Shown here: positions 54,153 to 62,768 of the stretch, piece after piece
How positions within the stretch are numbered: position 1 is the stretch's first letter
Layout of the letters: each line of letters begins with the position of its first letter
NCBI RefSeq assembly: GCF_947367035.1
Contig: NZ_CANBCA010000001.1
Coordinates: forward strand, 62,001 to 126,000
DNA from: an uncultured Helicobacter sp.
Lineage (GTDB): Bacteria > Campylobacterota > Campylobacteria > Campylobacterales > Helicobacteraceae
Direction of reading: 5' to 3'
DNA length: 64,000 nucleotides
Translations under genes and position numbers: made by a program
Notes under the pieces: generated by a model
The model's database searches: none
The model's input: only the letters and a program-made list of their open reading frames with translations
What the model was told of the DNA's origin: nothing

Positions 54153-55450
54153 AATTAAAGGTGAGTAAAGCTCAAGCTTTTTCACTAGATGCAAATAAAA
54201 TTGCAGCGGATAAATCTATCTCTCATCGTTGTGCTATTTTTTCTCTTTTAAGTGATAAATCAAGTTTTGTGCGCAATTATTTGGAGGGTGAGGATACCTT
54301 AAATACTTTGCAAATTGCTCAAAAGTTAGGCTTGAGTGTGCAAAAAGAGCAAGAAGGTTTATATTTGATTCCTCCTGCAAAGATTTGTGAGCCAAATGCT
54401 ATTTTAGATTGTGGAAATGCTGGAACAGCAATTCGGCTCTATTTGGGGCTTTTGAGCGCACAAAAAGGAATTTTTGTCTTAAGTGGAGATGAATATTTAA
54501 ATAAGCGTCCAATGAAACGTGTAACAGAACCTTTGCGAAGTATAGGAGCACAAATTATTGGGAGGGAAGATGCAAACTTTGCTCCTTTGGTTGTATTGGG
54601 TAATGAGAGATTAGCAAAGTTTAATTATACGAGTAAGATTCCAAGTGCCCAAGTAAAATCTGCAATGATTTTAAGTGCGCTTTTTGCTAAAGAGGACTCT
54701 ATTTACCGCGAAATAGAACTTAGTCGCGACCATAGTGAAAAAATCTTAAAAGGTATGGGTGCTAAAATAGAATCTAAAATCTTAAAAAATGCAGTTGAAA
54801 TTAAAATTGAATCCTTAAAGGGTAAGAAGTTAGATCCATTAAACATAGAGATTCCAGCAGACCCCTCTAGTGCATTTTTCTTTGCTCTAGCAATTGCTAT
54901 TACTCCTAATGCGCAAGGAATCTTGCGCAATGTATTATTGAATAAAACTAGAATAGAAGCCTTTAAAATCTTAGAACAAATGGGGGTTAAGATTCAATAT
55001 ATCATAACTTCAGAAACTTATGAGAGAATTGGGGATATTGAAATGACTGCGCCCAGTTCGTTACAGGCGGTCAATGTCCATCAAAAGATTGCGTGGTTGA
55101 TTGACGAAATTCCAGCCCTTGCGATTGCAATGGCGTGTGCTAATGGCACAAGTCGTGTCCAAAATGCGAAGGAGCTAAGAGTAAAGGAAACAGATAGAAT
55201 CTACGCAGTCGTTAAGAATCTCCAATCTTGTGGCATTGAAGCTTATGAGCTAGAAGATGGGTTTGAGATTGTTGGAGGAGAGTTGCAAAAAGCTTGTGTG
55301 TCTAGCTTTGGAGACCATAGAATCGCAATGAGTTTTGCCATTGCTGGGCTTGTATGTGGAATGGAAATTGAAAATGCAGAATATATTAATATTTCTTTTC
55401 CAAACTTTTTAGAAATTTTAGCTTCTATTACAAAGATTGAAAGAGATTAG
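54149..55450 (+). CDS. aroA: 3-phosphoshikimate 1-carboxyvinyltransferase (EPSP synthase)
   Basis: This enzyme joins phosphoenolpyruvate to shikimate 3-phosphate in aromatic amino-acid synthesis and is the glyphosate target. The 433-residue product has DKSISHR near residue 22, the LDCGNAGTAIRLY signature, RPMKRVTEPL, ELRVKETDRI and GDHRIAMSFAIAG. It starts by overlapping pheT (ATGA) and ends directly before the ispH ATG, so it is part of the pheS-pheT-aroA-ispH unit found in H. pylori. Confidence 0.96.
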   Translation: MKLKVSKAQAFSLDANKIAADKSISHRCAIFSLLSDKSSFVRNYLEGEDTLNTLQIAQKLGLSVQKEQEGLYLIPPAKICEPNAILDCGNAGTAIRLYLGLLSAQKGIFVLSGDEYLNKRPMKRVTEPLRSIGAQIIGREDANFAPLVVLGNERLAKFNYTSKIPSAQVKSAMILSALFAKEDSIYREIELSRDHSEKILKGMGAKIESKILKNAVEIKIESLKGKKLDPLNIEIPADPSSAFFFALAIAITPNAQGILRNVLLNKTRIEAFKILEQMGVKIQYIITSETYERIGDIEMTAPSSLQAVNVHQKIAWLIDEIPALAIAMACANGTSRVQNAKELRVKETDRIYAVVKNLQSCGIEAYELEDGFEIVGGELQKACVSSFGDHRIAMSFAIAGLVCGMEIENAEYINISFPNFLEILASITKIERD

Positions 55451-56275
55451 ATGCGTGTAAAATTGGCTAAAAATTATGGATTTTGTTTTGGCGTAAGACG
55501 TGCTATTAAACTTGCAGAAAGTAAGCCAAATGGTATTACACTTGGTCCATTGATTCATAATGATAAAGAAATTAATCGCTTAAAAGAGGATTTTAATGTT
55601 GTTGTAAATGAAAATATAGAGGAAATCCCACAAAATGCTGAAGTGGTGATTCGCACGCACGGAATCCCAAAGCAAGATTTGCAAAAATTAAAAGAAAAAA
55701 CCTCTAAGATTACAGATGCGACTTGTCCTTTTGTAACTAAACCTCAAGAAATTTGTGAAAAAATGAGTGCACAGGGTTATCAGATTATTATCTTTGGAGA
55801 TATGAAACACCCTGAAGTAAAGGGGGTAATGAGTTATTGTGAAAATAACCCTTTGGTAGTAGAAAATTTAGAAGCCTTAAAAGCAGTTAAACTAACAGAA
55901 AAAGTAGCCCTAATCTCTCAAACAACCAAAAATATTGAATTATTTTTAGAAATTGCAAATTATTTGATTCGTAATTGTTCAGAATGTAGAGTGTTTAATA
56001 CAATTTGTAATGCAACTTTTGATAATCAAGATTCTGCACGAAATTTAGCAAAAGAAGTAGATGTAATGGTAATTGTTGGAGGGAAAAATTCTTCTAATAC
56101 AAAGCAGTTATATAATATTTCTAAAGAGCACTGCAAGGATTGCTATTTAATTGAAGATTTTTCAGAATTAAATGTGCAATGGTTTAAGGATAAAAGGCTT
56201 TGTGGGGTAAGTGCTGGGGCTTCTACTCCGAATTGGATTATTGATAAAGTAGTCCAAACAATTGAAAGTTATTGA
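55451..56275 (+). CDS. ispH: 4-hydroxy-3-methylbut-2-enyl diphosphate reductase
   Basis: IspH is the last enzyme of the MEP isoprenoid pathway; it carries a 4Fe-4S cluster and makes IPP and DMAPP. The 274-residue protein has the three cluster cysteines in FCFGVRRA (near residue 12), DATCPFV (near 96) and ICNATFDNQ (near 193), and the end motif GASTPNWIIDKV. Its ATG follows the aroA stop immediately (TAGATG). The rpsA gene starts 66 bases later. Confidence 0.95.
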   Translation: MRVKLAKNYGFCFGVRRAIKLAESKPNGITLGPLIHNDKEINRLKEDFNVVVNENIEEIPQNAEVVIRTHGIPKQDLQKLKEKTSKITDATCPFVTKPQEICEKMSAQGYQIIIFGDMKHPEVKGVMSYCENNPLVVENLEALKAVKLTEKVALISQTTKNIELFLEIANYLIRNCSECRVFNTICNATFDNQDSARNLAKEVDVMVIVGGKNSSNTKQLYNISKEHCKDCYLIEDFSELNVQWFKDKRLCGVSAGASTPNWIIDKVVQTIESY

Positions 56276-56341
56276 TTTTATACTTTTAAAAGGCAAAATC
56301 TAGTAAAATTAAAGCGTTTTATTTTTTAAAAAAGGGCGCAG

Positions 56342-58021
56342 ATGGCTGTTGGAATTAACACAAGTGAGTTAGAAAAAATAGTGATTGACGAAAATGAAGA
56401 TTTTGCTTCAATGTTTGAGCAATTTGAAAAAGAAGAGAGCGAAAGTGTTTCACAAGGTGAAATTGTAGCAATTAAAAATGAGCAAGTGATTATTGCGGTT
56501 TCAGGTGAGAAGAAAGAAGGTATTATTCCTCTTGAAGAAATTAAAGATGCTAAAGGCAAATTATTATTCAAAGAGGGAGATTTGTTGCCAATTGTTATCA
56601 TTGGGAAGCGCAATGAGCAACCCATTATTTCTCATAAAAAAGCAATTCGTAGAGAAAAAATACGTCAATATATTAAAGATTTGGGTGAGGATTATAAGGA
56701 CAAAGTTGTAGAAGGTATTGTAACTAGACGAAATAAAGGTGGCTATGTTGTTGAAAGTAATGGAATAGAATATTTTATGCCTAAATTTGCAGCTGCTTTC
56801 AAAGAGGGAAGTAAAATTGAAGGTAAAAAGATTAAAGCTTGTATTGTTAATGTAAAGCCTGAAGAGGATAGCATTGTGATTTCACGCAAGCGTTTATTTG
56901 AGATTGAAAACACTATTAAAAAAGATGCAATTGATAATTTATTGAAACAAGATGGAATCCTACAAGGCAAAGTGAAGAAGATTACAAGTTTTGGAATGTT
57001 TGTGGATATAGAGGGTGTAGAAGGGTTGGTGCATTACACGGAAATTAGTTATAAAGGTCCAGTAAATCCCTCAAAGCTTTACAAAGAGGAGGATATAGTT
57101 CCTGTCAAAGTTTTGAGTTATGATAAAGATAAGAGACGTTTAGCATTATCTATTAAAGCAACGACAGATGACCCTTGGAAAGAAATTGAAAATGAGTTAG
57201 AAGTAGGTGATGCGATTAAGGTAACGGTAAGTAATATTGAGCCTTATGGCGTATTTGTAGATTTAGGCAATGACATTGAAGGGTTTTTGCATATCTCTGA
57301 AATTTCGTGGAATAAAAATATTCAAAATCCTGAAGAATTTTTGAAGACTGGACAAGAAATTGATGTTGAGGTAATTGAGATTGATACTAAAGATCGCCGT
57401 TTAAGAGTTTCTTTGAAAAAATTATTGGATAAGCCTTTTGAGCAATTTACAAAAAAACACAAAGAGGGTGAGATTTTAAAAGGTGTCGTTGCAACCCTAA
57501 CGGATTTTGGTGCATTTATAAAATTAGATGGTATTGATGGTTTATTGCACAATGAAGACGCTTATTGGAATAAGAATGAAAAATGCAAAGATTTGATGAA
57601 AATTGGTGAAACAATTGAAGTAAAAATTGCAAAAATTGACCGCGAAAAAGAACGGATTTCCTTGACGCGCAAAGGTTTAATTACTTCGCCTGTGGAAGAA
57701 TTTGCCAAAAAATATTCTATGGACGATGTGGTAGTTGGTGTGGTAAGGGATATAAAAGATTTTGGTATCTTTATTAAAATTGATGATGAAATGGACGCTC
57801 TTATTCGTAATGAAGATTTATTTCCGCTGAAGAAAGAAGAAATTAAAGTAGGAGATAAAATCAATGGTGTTATTTCTTTAATTGATGCAGAAAATAACAG
57901 GATTCGTGTTTCTGTACGTAGATTAGAGAGACAAAAGGAAAAAGCAAATCTTAAAAATTTCAATAGCAACACGAATGATAAAATGACGCTAGGGGATATT
58001 ATTAAAGACCAAATTCAATAG
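56342..58021 (+). CDS. rpsA: 30S ribosomal protein S1
   Basis: S1 helps bind mRNA to the 30S subunit during initiation. The 559-residue product contains about six S1 domains, seen as repeated segments such as GMFVDIEGVEGLVHYTEIS, GVFVDLGNDIEGFLHISEIS and GAFIKLDGIDGLLHNED. The acidic N-terminus matches other Campylobacterota. The region before it is not shared with cmk, the usual partner in other bacteria; instead it follows ispH, as in H. pylori. Confidence 0.96.
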   Translation: MAVGINTSELEKIVIDENEDFASMFEQFEKEESESVSQGEIVAIKNEQVIIAVSGEKKEGIIPLEEIKDAKGKLLFKEGDLLPIVIIGKRNEQPIISHKKAIRREKIRQYIKDLGEDYKDKVVEGIVTRRNKGGYVVESNGIEYFMPKFAAAFKEGSKIEGKKIKACIVNVKPEEDSIVISRKRLFEIENTIKKDAIDNLLKQDGILQGKVKKITSFGMFVDIEGVEGLVHYTEISYKGPVNPSKLYKEEDIVPVKVLSYDKDKRRLALSIKATTDDPWKEIENELEVGDAIKVTVSNIEPYGVFVDLGNDIEGFLHISEISWNKNIQNPEEFLKTGQEIDVEVIEIDTKDRRLRVSLKKLLDKPFEQFTKKHKEGEILKGVVATLTDFGAFIKLDGIDGLLHNEDAYWNKNEKCKDLMKIGETIEVKIAKIDREKERISLTRKGLITSPVEEFAKKYSMDDVVVGVVRDIKDFGIFIKIDDEMDALIRNEDLFPLKKEEIKVGDKINGVISLIDAENNRIRVSVRRLERQKEKANLKNFNSNTNDKMTLGDIIKDQIQ

Positions 58022-58038
58022 CTTATAATGGAAAGAAT

Positions 58039-58524
58039 ATGCAAATAAGAGTATTAATTGGAATTTTCTCTTTTTTAACTTGCATATTATTATTTATTTT
58101 GATTCGTAATTATATTGATGCGATGAATGTTTATTCTTTACCTAAATTTAATCCCTATGAACTTGCTCAGTTTGATGGCAATAGAACAAAGTCAATTGAG
58201 ATGCCAGATTGGCTTGACCGATTATCAGGTAGAGATGAACGTGAGTTCATCTATCCAGCTTCAGAACTACAAGTTAAATTACTTTTTACTGATGAATTAA
58301 AACAGACTTCTAAAGAGATTTTTAGAGTTTCAGTAGGGGTAATTAACGATTATCAATTTTTTTGCATTAATCAGGTTTTAGGAGCCTATAACATAGAGTA
58401 TTCATATTACAAAATTGGCGAAAATATTTCACTTGTTGTTGCAACAGAAGATGAAAGTTATCTTCGTAATGTGTTGGAAAAACTAAAACACTACGAAATT
58501 AATTATACTTTGTCTAAATCTTAA
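58039..58524 (+). CDS. Conserved hypothetical membrane-anchored protein (HP0398-like position)
   Basis: The 161-residue protein has one N-terminal hydrophobic segment (VLIGIFSFLTCILLFILI, residues 4-21) that would act as a membrane anchor or uncleaved signal, then a soluble domain. I recognise no motif. H. pylori has an uncharacterised gene at the same place between rpsA and serA; the equivalence is based on order only. It lies 17 bases after rpsA and 16 before serA, so it is probably co-transcribed. Confidence 0.75.
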   Translation: MQIRVLIGIFSFLTCILLFILIRNYIDAMNVYSLPKFNPYELAQFDGNRTKSIEMPDWLDRLSGRDEREFIYPASELQVKLLFTDELKQTSKEIFRVSVGVINDYQFFCINQVLGAYNIEYSYYKIGENISLVVATEDESYLRNVLEKLKHYEINYTLSKS

Positions 58525-58540
58525 AAATGGAGAGTTTTTG

Positions 58541-60124
58541 ATGTCAAAATATACAATTATTGTCTGTGACCATATTCACCAAAGTGGTTTGGATTTGCTA
58601 GCAAAAGATACAGAAGTAGAGATGTTGAATTTGGCAAGTTTGCCTAAAGATGAATTGAAAAAAGAATTACATAAGGGAGATGTTGCTATCACTAGAAGCT
58701 CAACAGATGTAGATGATAGCTTTTTGGAGTCTGCAACTAAATTGCGCGCAGTCGTGCGTGCAGGGGTAGGAGTAGATAATGTAGATATTGAAAAGTCTAG
58801 CAAAAAAGGTGTAGTGGTGATGAATGTTCCTACAGCAAATACGATTGCAGCAGTAGAGCTAACTTGTGCTCATATTTTAAGCGCAATTCGTAGATTTCCT
58901 GAAGCAAATATGCAACTTAAAGTAGAACGTAAGTGGAAGAGGGAAGATTGGTATGGAACAGAACTTAAAGATAAAAAGCTTGGAATCATTGGTTTTGGTA
59001 ACATTGGAAGTAGGGTAGGGAAACGTATGAAAGCTTTTGAAATGGAAGTGATTGCCTATGACCCTTATATCAATCCGGCAAAAGCCACAGATGTTGGAGT
59101 TACTTATACAAGAAACTTTGAAGATATTTTGAGTTGTGATATTATTACAATCCATACACCTAAAAATAAAGAAACCATCAATATAATTGATAAAGAGCAA
59201 ATTGCAAAAATGAAAGAGGGCGTTATCCTTATCAACTGCGCGCGCGGCGGTTTATATAATGAAGATGCACTTTATGAAGCATTGAGTTCTGGTAAGATTC
59301 GTTTTGCTGGGATTGATGTATTTGCTAAAGAACCGGGAAATACCAATAAACTATTGGATTTAAAAAATATTTATGTAACTCCTCATATTGGTGCAAATAC
59401 TTTAGAATCCCAAGAGAAAATTGCTATTCAAGCAGCACAAGCAGCTTTAGAAGCTGCACGTGGTTCAAGCTTCCCTAACGCTTTAAATTTGCCAATCAAA
59501 GAAAACGAATTACCAAATTTTGTCAAAGCATATTTGGAGTTAGTGCAAAAAATGGCATTTTTTGCGATTCAAATTAATAAAGATGAAGTGCGTTCTATTA
59601 CACTTGAAGCAGAAGGAGAGATTCGGGATTATCTTTCTTCCCTTTCCACCTTTGCTTTAGTTGGAATCTTAAATGCGACGATTGGGGATAAAGTAAATTA
59701 TGTTAATGCGCCTTATGTGGCTAAAGAAAGAGGGATTGAGGTGAAGCTAGAGGGTAAAGAATCCCAGAGTATTTATAAAAATCAAATTAAGCTAACTTTA
59801 CTTACTCAAAATGGGGAATTTAGCGTGAGTGGCGCAGTATTTAATGAGACAACACCTAAAATTGTTGATATTAATAATTTTGCACTAGACATTGAACCAA
59901 AAGGTAAAATGATTTTATTTAGGAATGACGATACGCCCGGTGTTATTGGGTTTGTCGGCACAACTTTGGCAAAACACAATATTAATATTGCTGATTTTCG
60001 TTTGGGGCGTTATGGAAAAGAGGCATTGGCTGTAATTGTTGTAGATGATGCGGTTTCTTCTCTCGTGCTTAAGGAATTATCTAGCTTAGAGGCTTGTATT
60101 TCTATTAAATATGCCGTATTATAA
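58541..60124 (+). CDS. serA: D-3-phosphoglycerate dehydrogenase
   Basis: SerA oxidises 3-phosphoglycerate with NAD+, the first step of serine synthesis. The 527-residue long form has the nucleotide-binding LGIIGFGNIGSRVG near residue 146, INCARGGLYNEDAL, GIDVFAKEP and HIGANT, the intervening domain, and a C-terminal ACT domain (about residues 450-527, with GVIGFVGTTLAKHNINIADF) for serine feedback. I prefer ATG 58541 over TTG 58538 because GGAGAG lies about seven bases before it. Confidence 0.96.
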   Translation: MSKYTIIVCDHIHQSGLDLLAKDTEVEMLNLASLPKDELKKELHKGDVAITRSSTDVDDSFLESATKLRAVVRAGVGVDNVDIEKSSKKGVVVMNVPTANTIAAVELTCAHILSAIRRFPEANMQLKVERKWKREDWYGTELKDKKLGIIGFGNIGSRVGKRMKAFEMEVIAYDPYINPAKATDVGVTYTRNFEDILSCDIITIHTPKNKETINIIDKEQIAKMKEGVILINCARGGLYNEDALYEALSSGKIRFAGIDVFAKEPGNTNKLLDLKNIYVTPHIGANTLESQEKIAIQAAQAALEAARGSSFPNALNLPIKENELPNFVKAYLELVQKMAFFAIQINKDEVRSITLEAEGEIRDYLSSLSTFALVGILNATIGDKVNYVNAPYVAKERGIEVKLEGKESQSIYKNQIKLTLLTQNGEFSVSGAVFNETTPKIVDINNFALDIEPKGKMILFRNDDTPGVIGFVGTTLAKHNINIADFRLGRYGKEALAVIVVDDAVSSLVLKELSSLEACISIKYAVL

Positions 60125-60227
60125 TTTCTTTTTTACAATGGAGCACAATGTGTCAAGATCTAAAACTTGCTAAAAGTTATTATTGTAATAAATGGAATCT
60201 ATAGGCAGGTTGTCGCTCATTTTCTTT

Positions 60228-60251
60228 TTCTATTAACATTTGTTAATAGAA
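60228..60251. promoter_or_regulatory. Perfect 24-base palindrome with TTAAC-N4-GTTAA core upstream of the lactate operon
   Basis: TTCTATTAACA (60228-60238) and its reverse complement TGTTAATAGAA (60241-60251) flank a two-base centre. The core TTAAC-ATTT-GTTAA matches the site I recall for the Crp/Fnr-family nitrosative-stress regulator NssR of Campylobacter. It lies 125 bases before lctP and 104 after serA and has no T-run, so a regulatory site is more likely than a terminator. The rest of this 252-base gap is AT-rich and contains no gene; GGAGG lies before lctP. Confidence 0.6.
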
Positions 60252-60376
60252 TCTGTAAAAATGTTACCTTTTTGCTTAAAACAGATTTAATTTTTCCAAA
60301 AGCAAATTGTTTTTAATTATTTTTAAAATAAATTTCAATACATTAAAAGCATCAAAATCTAATTTTTGGAGGAATT

Positions 60377-62020
60377 ATGTGGCAGCAGATTACTGACCCA
60401 CTCGGGAATATATTTTTAAGTGCAGCGGTAGCTTTTATCCCAATATTGTGTTTTTTATTATGCTTATTGACTTTCAAGCTTAAGGGCTATCAGGCTGGAT
60501 TTATTACTGTGATTGTTGCAAGCACTGTGGCTTTTTTTATTTATGGAATGCCTTTTTCACTCATTGGTGCTTCTTTTGTGCAAGGTTTCGCTCAAGGAAT
60601 GTGGCCCATAGCGTGGATTATTATTGCAGCAATATTTCTTTATAAATTGTCGGTCAAATCAGGCTCTTTTGAAGTCATTAAATCTAGCGTTATGTCTATC
60701 ACACCTGACCATAGAATCCAAGTAATTTTGATTGGTTTTTGTTTCGGTTCATTTTTAGAGGGAGCCATTGGTTTTGGCGGACCCGTGGCAATTACAGCAG
60801 CACTTTTGGTTGGGTTAGGTCTTAAACCACTCTATGCTGCTGGGCTTTGCTTGATTGCGAATACTGCTCCTGTAGCTTTTGGTGCAGTTGGGATTCCAAT
60901 TATCGCGATGAGTAATTTAGTGGGTGTGGATCAACACGCAGTTTCTGCAATGGTCGGTAGAATGCTTGTCCCACTTAGCTTAACAGTGCCATTTTTTATT
61001 GTTTTTTTGATGGACGGGATAAAAGGGGTAAAAGAGACTTTCCCAGCAATTTTTGTTGCTGCAGTTTCTTTTACGGGAACACAATTTTTAAGTTCAAATT
61101 TTTTAGGCGCAGAATTGCCTGATATTGTCTCTGCAATTGTTTCTTTGGCTTGCACCACATTGTTTTTAAAAGTTTGGAAACCTTCAAACATTTTTAGATT
61201 AGATAATGAAACAAACTTTTCTAATAATGCTCAACTAGAATTGGGAGTGGTTATTAAAGCTTGGATGCCCTTTATTTTGCTCATTATTTGTATTGTGATT
61301 TGGACGCAACCTTGGTTTAAAGCATTGTTTGCGAAAGGCGCAGTTTTTGATTATACACAAGTAACGATTGCGTTTAATAATATTCAAGGTGGAATCTTAG
61401 ATGAGAATGGTAAGCCTATCTCTTTAAGCTTGCCGATTAACTTTATTGCACTTCAAGCGGGGACTGCAATTTTACTAGCTGCATTCTTGAGCATTTGGAC
61501 ATTAAAAATTAAAGCAAGTGATGCAGGAGAATGCTTTTGGGATACTTTAAAAGAAATGGCGATTCCTTGTATCACGATTGGACTTGTTGTTAGCTTTGCT
61601 TTTATTGCAAAAAACTCTGCAATGAGTGCAACTTTGGGATTAGCTTTTGCACAAACTGGAGATGCTTTTGCATTCTTTAGCCCTGTGATTGGTTGGATTG
61701 GAGTTTTCTTAACCGGAAGTGATACAAGTGCAAATCTCCTTTTTGGACCGCTTCAACAAGTAACTGCTGGGGAATTAGGTGTAGGAGAGGCATTATTCTT
61801 AGCGGCAAACTCTGTAGGGGGTGTGGTCGGTAAGATGATCTCCCCTCAATCTATTGCGATTGCGTGTGCAGCGGTTGGTCTTGTTGGAAAGGAATCCGAA
61901 TTGTTTAAATTCACATTAAAATATTCTGTTGGCTTTATTTTATTGATTGGAGTTTGGACATTTATTATTGCATTTTTCTTTAATGGAATCATTCCAGAGA
62001 TAGTGCCGCTTGCGAAATAG
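60377..62020 (+). CDS. lctP: L-lactate permease
   Basis: LctP carries lactate into the cell with protons. The 547-residue integral membrane protein has about 12-14 hydrophobic segments. Family features are QGMWPIAWIIIAAIFLYKL, GFCFGSFLEGAIGFGGPVAITAALL, the LTGSDTSANLLFGPLQ segment and KMISPQSIAIACAAVG. GGAGG precedes the ATG by six bases. The LutA gene begins 10 bases after the stop, so transport and oxidation are encoded together. Confidence 0.95.
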   Translation: MWQQITDPLGNIFLSAAVAFIPILCFLLCLLTFKLKGYQAGFITVIVASTVAFFIYGMPFSLIGASFVQGFAQGMWPIAWIIIAAIFLYKLSVKSGSFEVIKSSVMSITPDHRIQVILIGFCFGSFLEGAIGFGGPVAITAALLVGLGLKPLYAAGLCLIANTAPVAFGAVGIPIIAMSNLVGVDQHAVSAMVGRMLVPLSLTVPFFIVFLMDGIKGVKETFPAIFVAAVSFTGTQFLSSNFLGAELPDIVSAIVSLACTTLFLKVWKPSNIFRLDNETNFSNNAQLELGVVIKAWMPFILLIICIVIWTQPWFKALFAKGAVFDYTQVTIAFNNIQGGILDENGKPISLSLPINFIALQAGTAILLAAFLSIWTLKIKASDAGECFWDTLKEMAIPCITIGLVVSFAFIAKNSAMSATLGLAFAQTGDAFAFFSPVIGWIGVFLTGSDTSANLLFGPLQQVTAGELGVGEALFLAANSVGGVVGKMISPQSIAIACAAVGLVGKESELFKFTLKYSVGFILLIGVWTFIIAFFFNGIIPEIVPLAK

Positions 62021-62030
62021 GGTAAAAGCA

Positions 62031-62768
62031 ATGAGAAAAGTATATTTTTTTGCAACTTGTTTAGGTGCAGTTGCTATGCAAGAGGCTGTGTTAAGCGGAA
62101 TCAAACTTCTCCGCCGTGAAGGAGTGGAAGTAATTTTTAAAAAAAACCAAACCTGTTGTGCGCAACCTTCTTTTAATTCCGGATATTTTAAAGAGAGTAA
62201 AGAAGTTGCCCTTTATAACATCAAGCAATTTCCTGAAGATTATCCTGTTATTGTGCCAAGCGGTTCTTGTGCAGGAATGATGAGCCACGATTATTTACAA
62301 CTCTTTAAAGGAGATTCCCATTTTGATTTAGTGAAAGAATTTAGCGGACGTGTTATGGAGCTAAGTCAGTATTTAGATGATGTATTGAATGTAGATTATG
62401 AAGACAAAGGAGAAAATATTAAAGTTACTTGGCATTCAAACTGCCACGCTTTAAGGATTCAAGAGAGTGTCAATGCAAGTAAAAATCTAATAAGGCGTCT
62501 AAAAAATGTAGAGTTAGTGCCATTAGAATTTGAAGAGGAGTGTTGCGGATTTGGCGGGACATTTTCTGTAAAAGAACCTGAAATCTCTAATGCAATGGCA
62601 ATGCAAAAGATAAAAGACATTGAAGCTACAGGTGCAAGGTATGTTGTGAGTGGCGATGGAGGTTGTCTTTTAAATATTCAAGGCACAATGAGTAAATTAG
62701 GGATTGATACAAAAAGTATTCATCTTTATGAATTTTTATTAAAACGATTAGAAGGGGTAAGTTTATGA
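62031..62768 (+). CDS. lutA: Lactate utilization protein LutA (Fe-S oxidoreductase)
   Basis: LutA is one of three proteins (LutABC) that oxidise L-lactate to pyruvate. The 245-residue product has the CCG-type iron-sulfur domains: VIFKKNQTCCAQPSFNSGY near residue 48, and HSNCHALRIQES and EECCGFGGTFSVK in the second half. I prefer ATG 62031 (AGGGT just before) over a longer frame from 62010 that would overlap lctP. Its stop overlaps lutB (ATGA). Confidence 0.93.
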   Translation: MRKVYFFATCLGAVAMQEAVLSGIKLLRREGVEVIFKKNQTCCAQPSFNSGYFKESKEVALYNIKQFPEDYPVIVPSGSCAGMMSHDYLQLFKGDSHFDLVKEFSGRVMELSQYLDDVLNVDYEDKGENIKVTWHSNCHALRIQESVNASKNLIRRLKNVELVPLEFEEECCGFGGTFSVKEPEISNAMAMQKIKDIEATGARYVVSGDGGCLLNIQGTMSKLGIDTKSIHLYEFLLKRLEGVSL

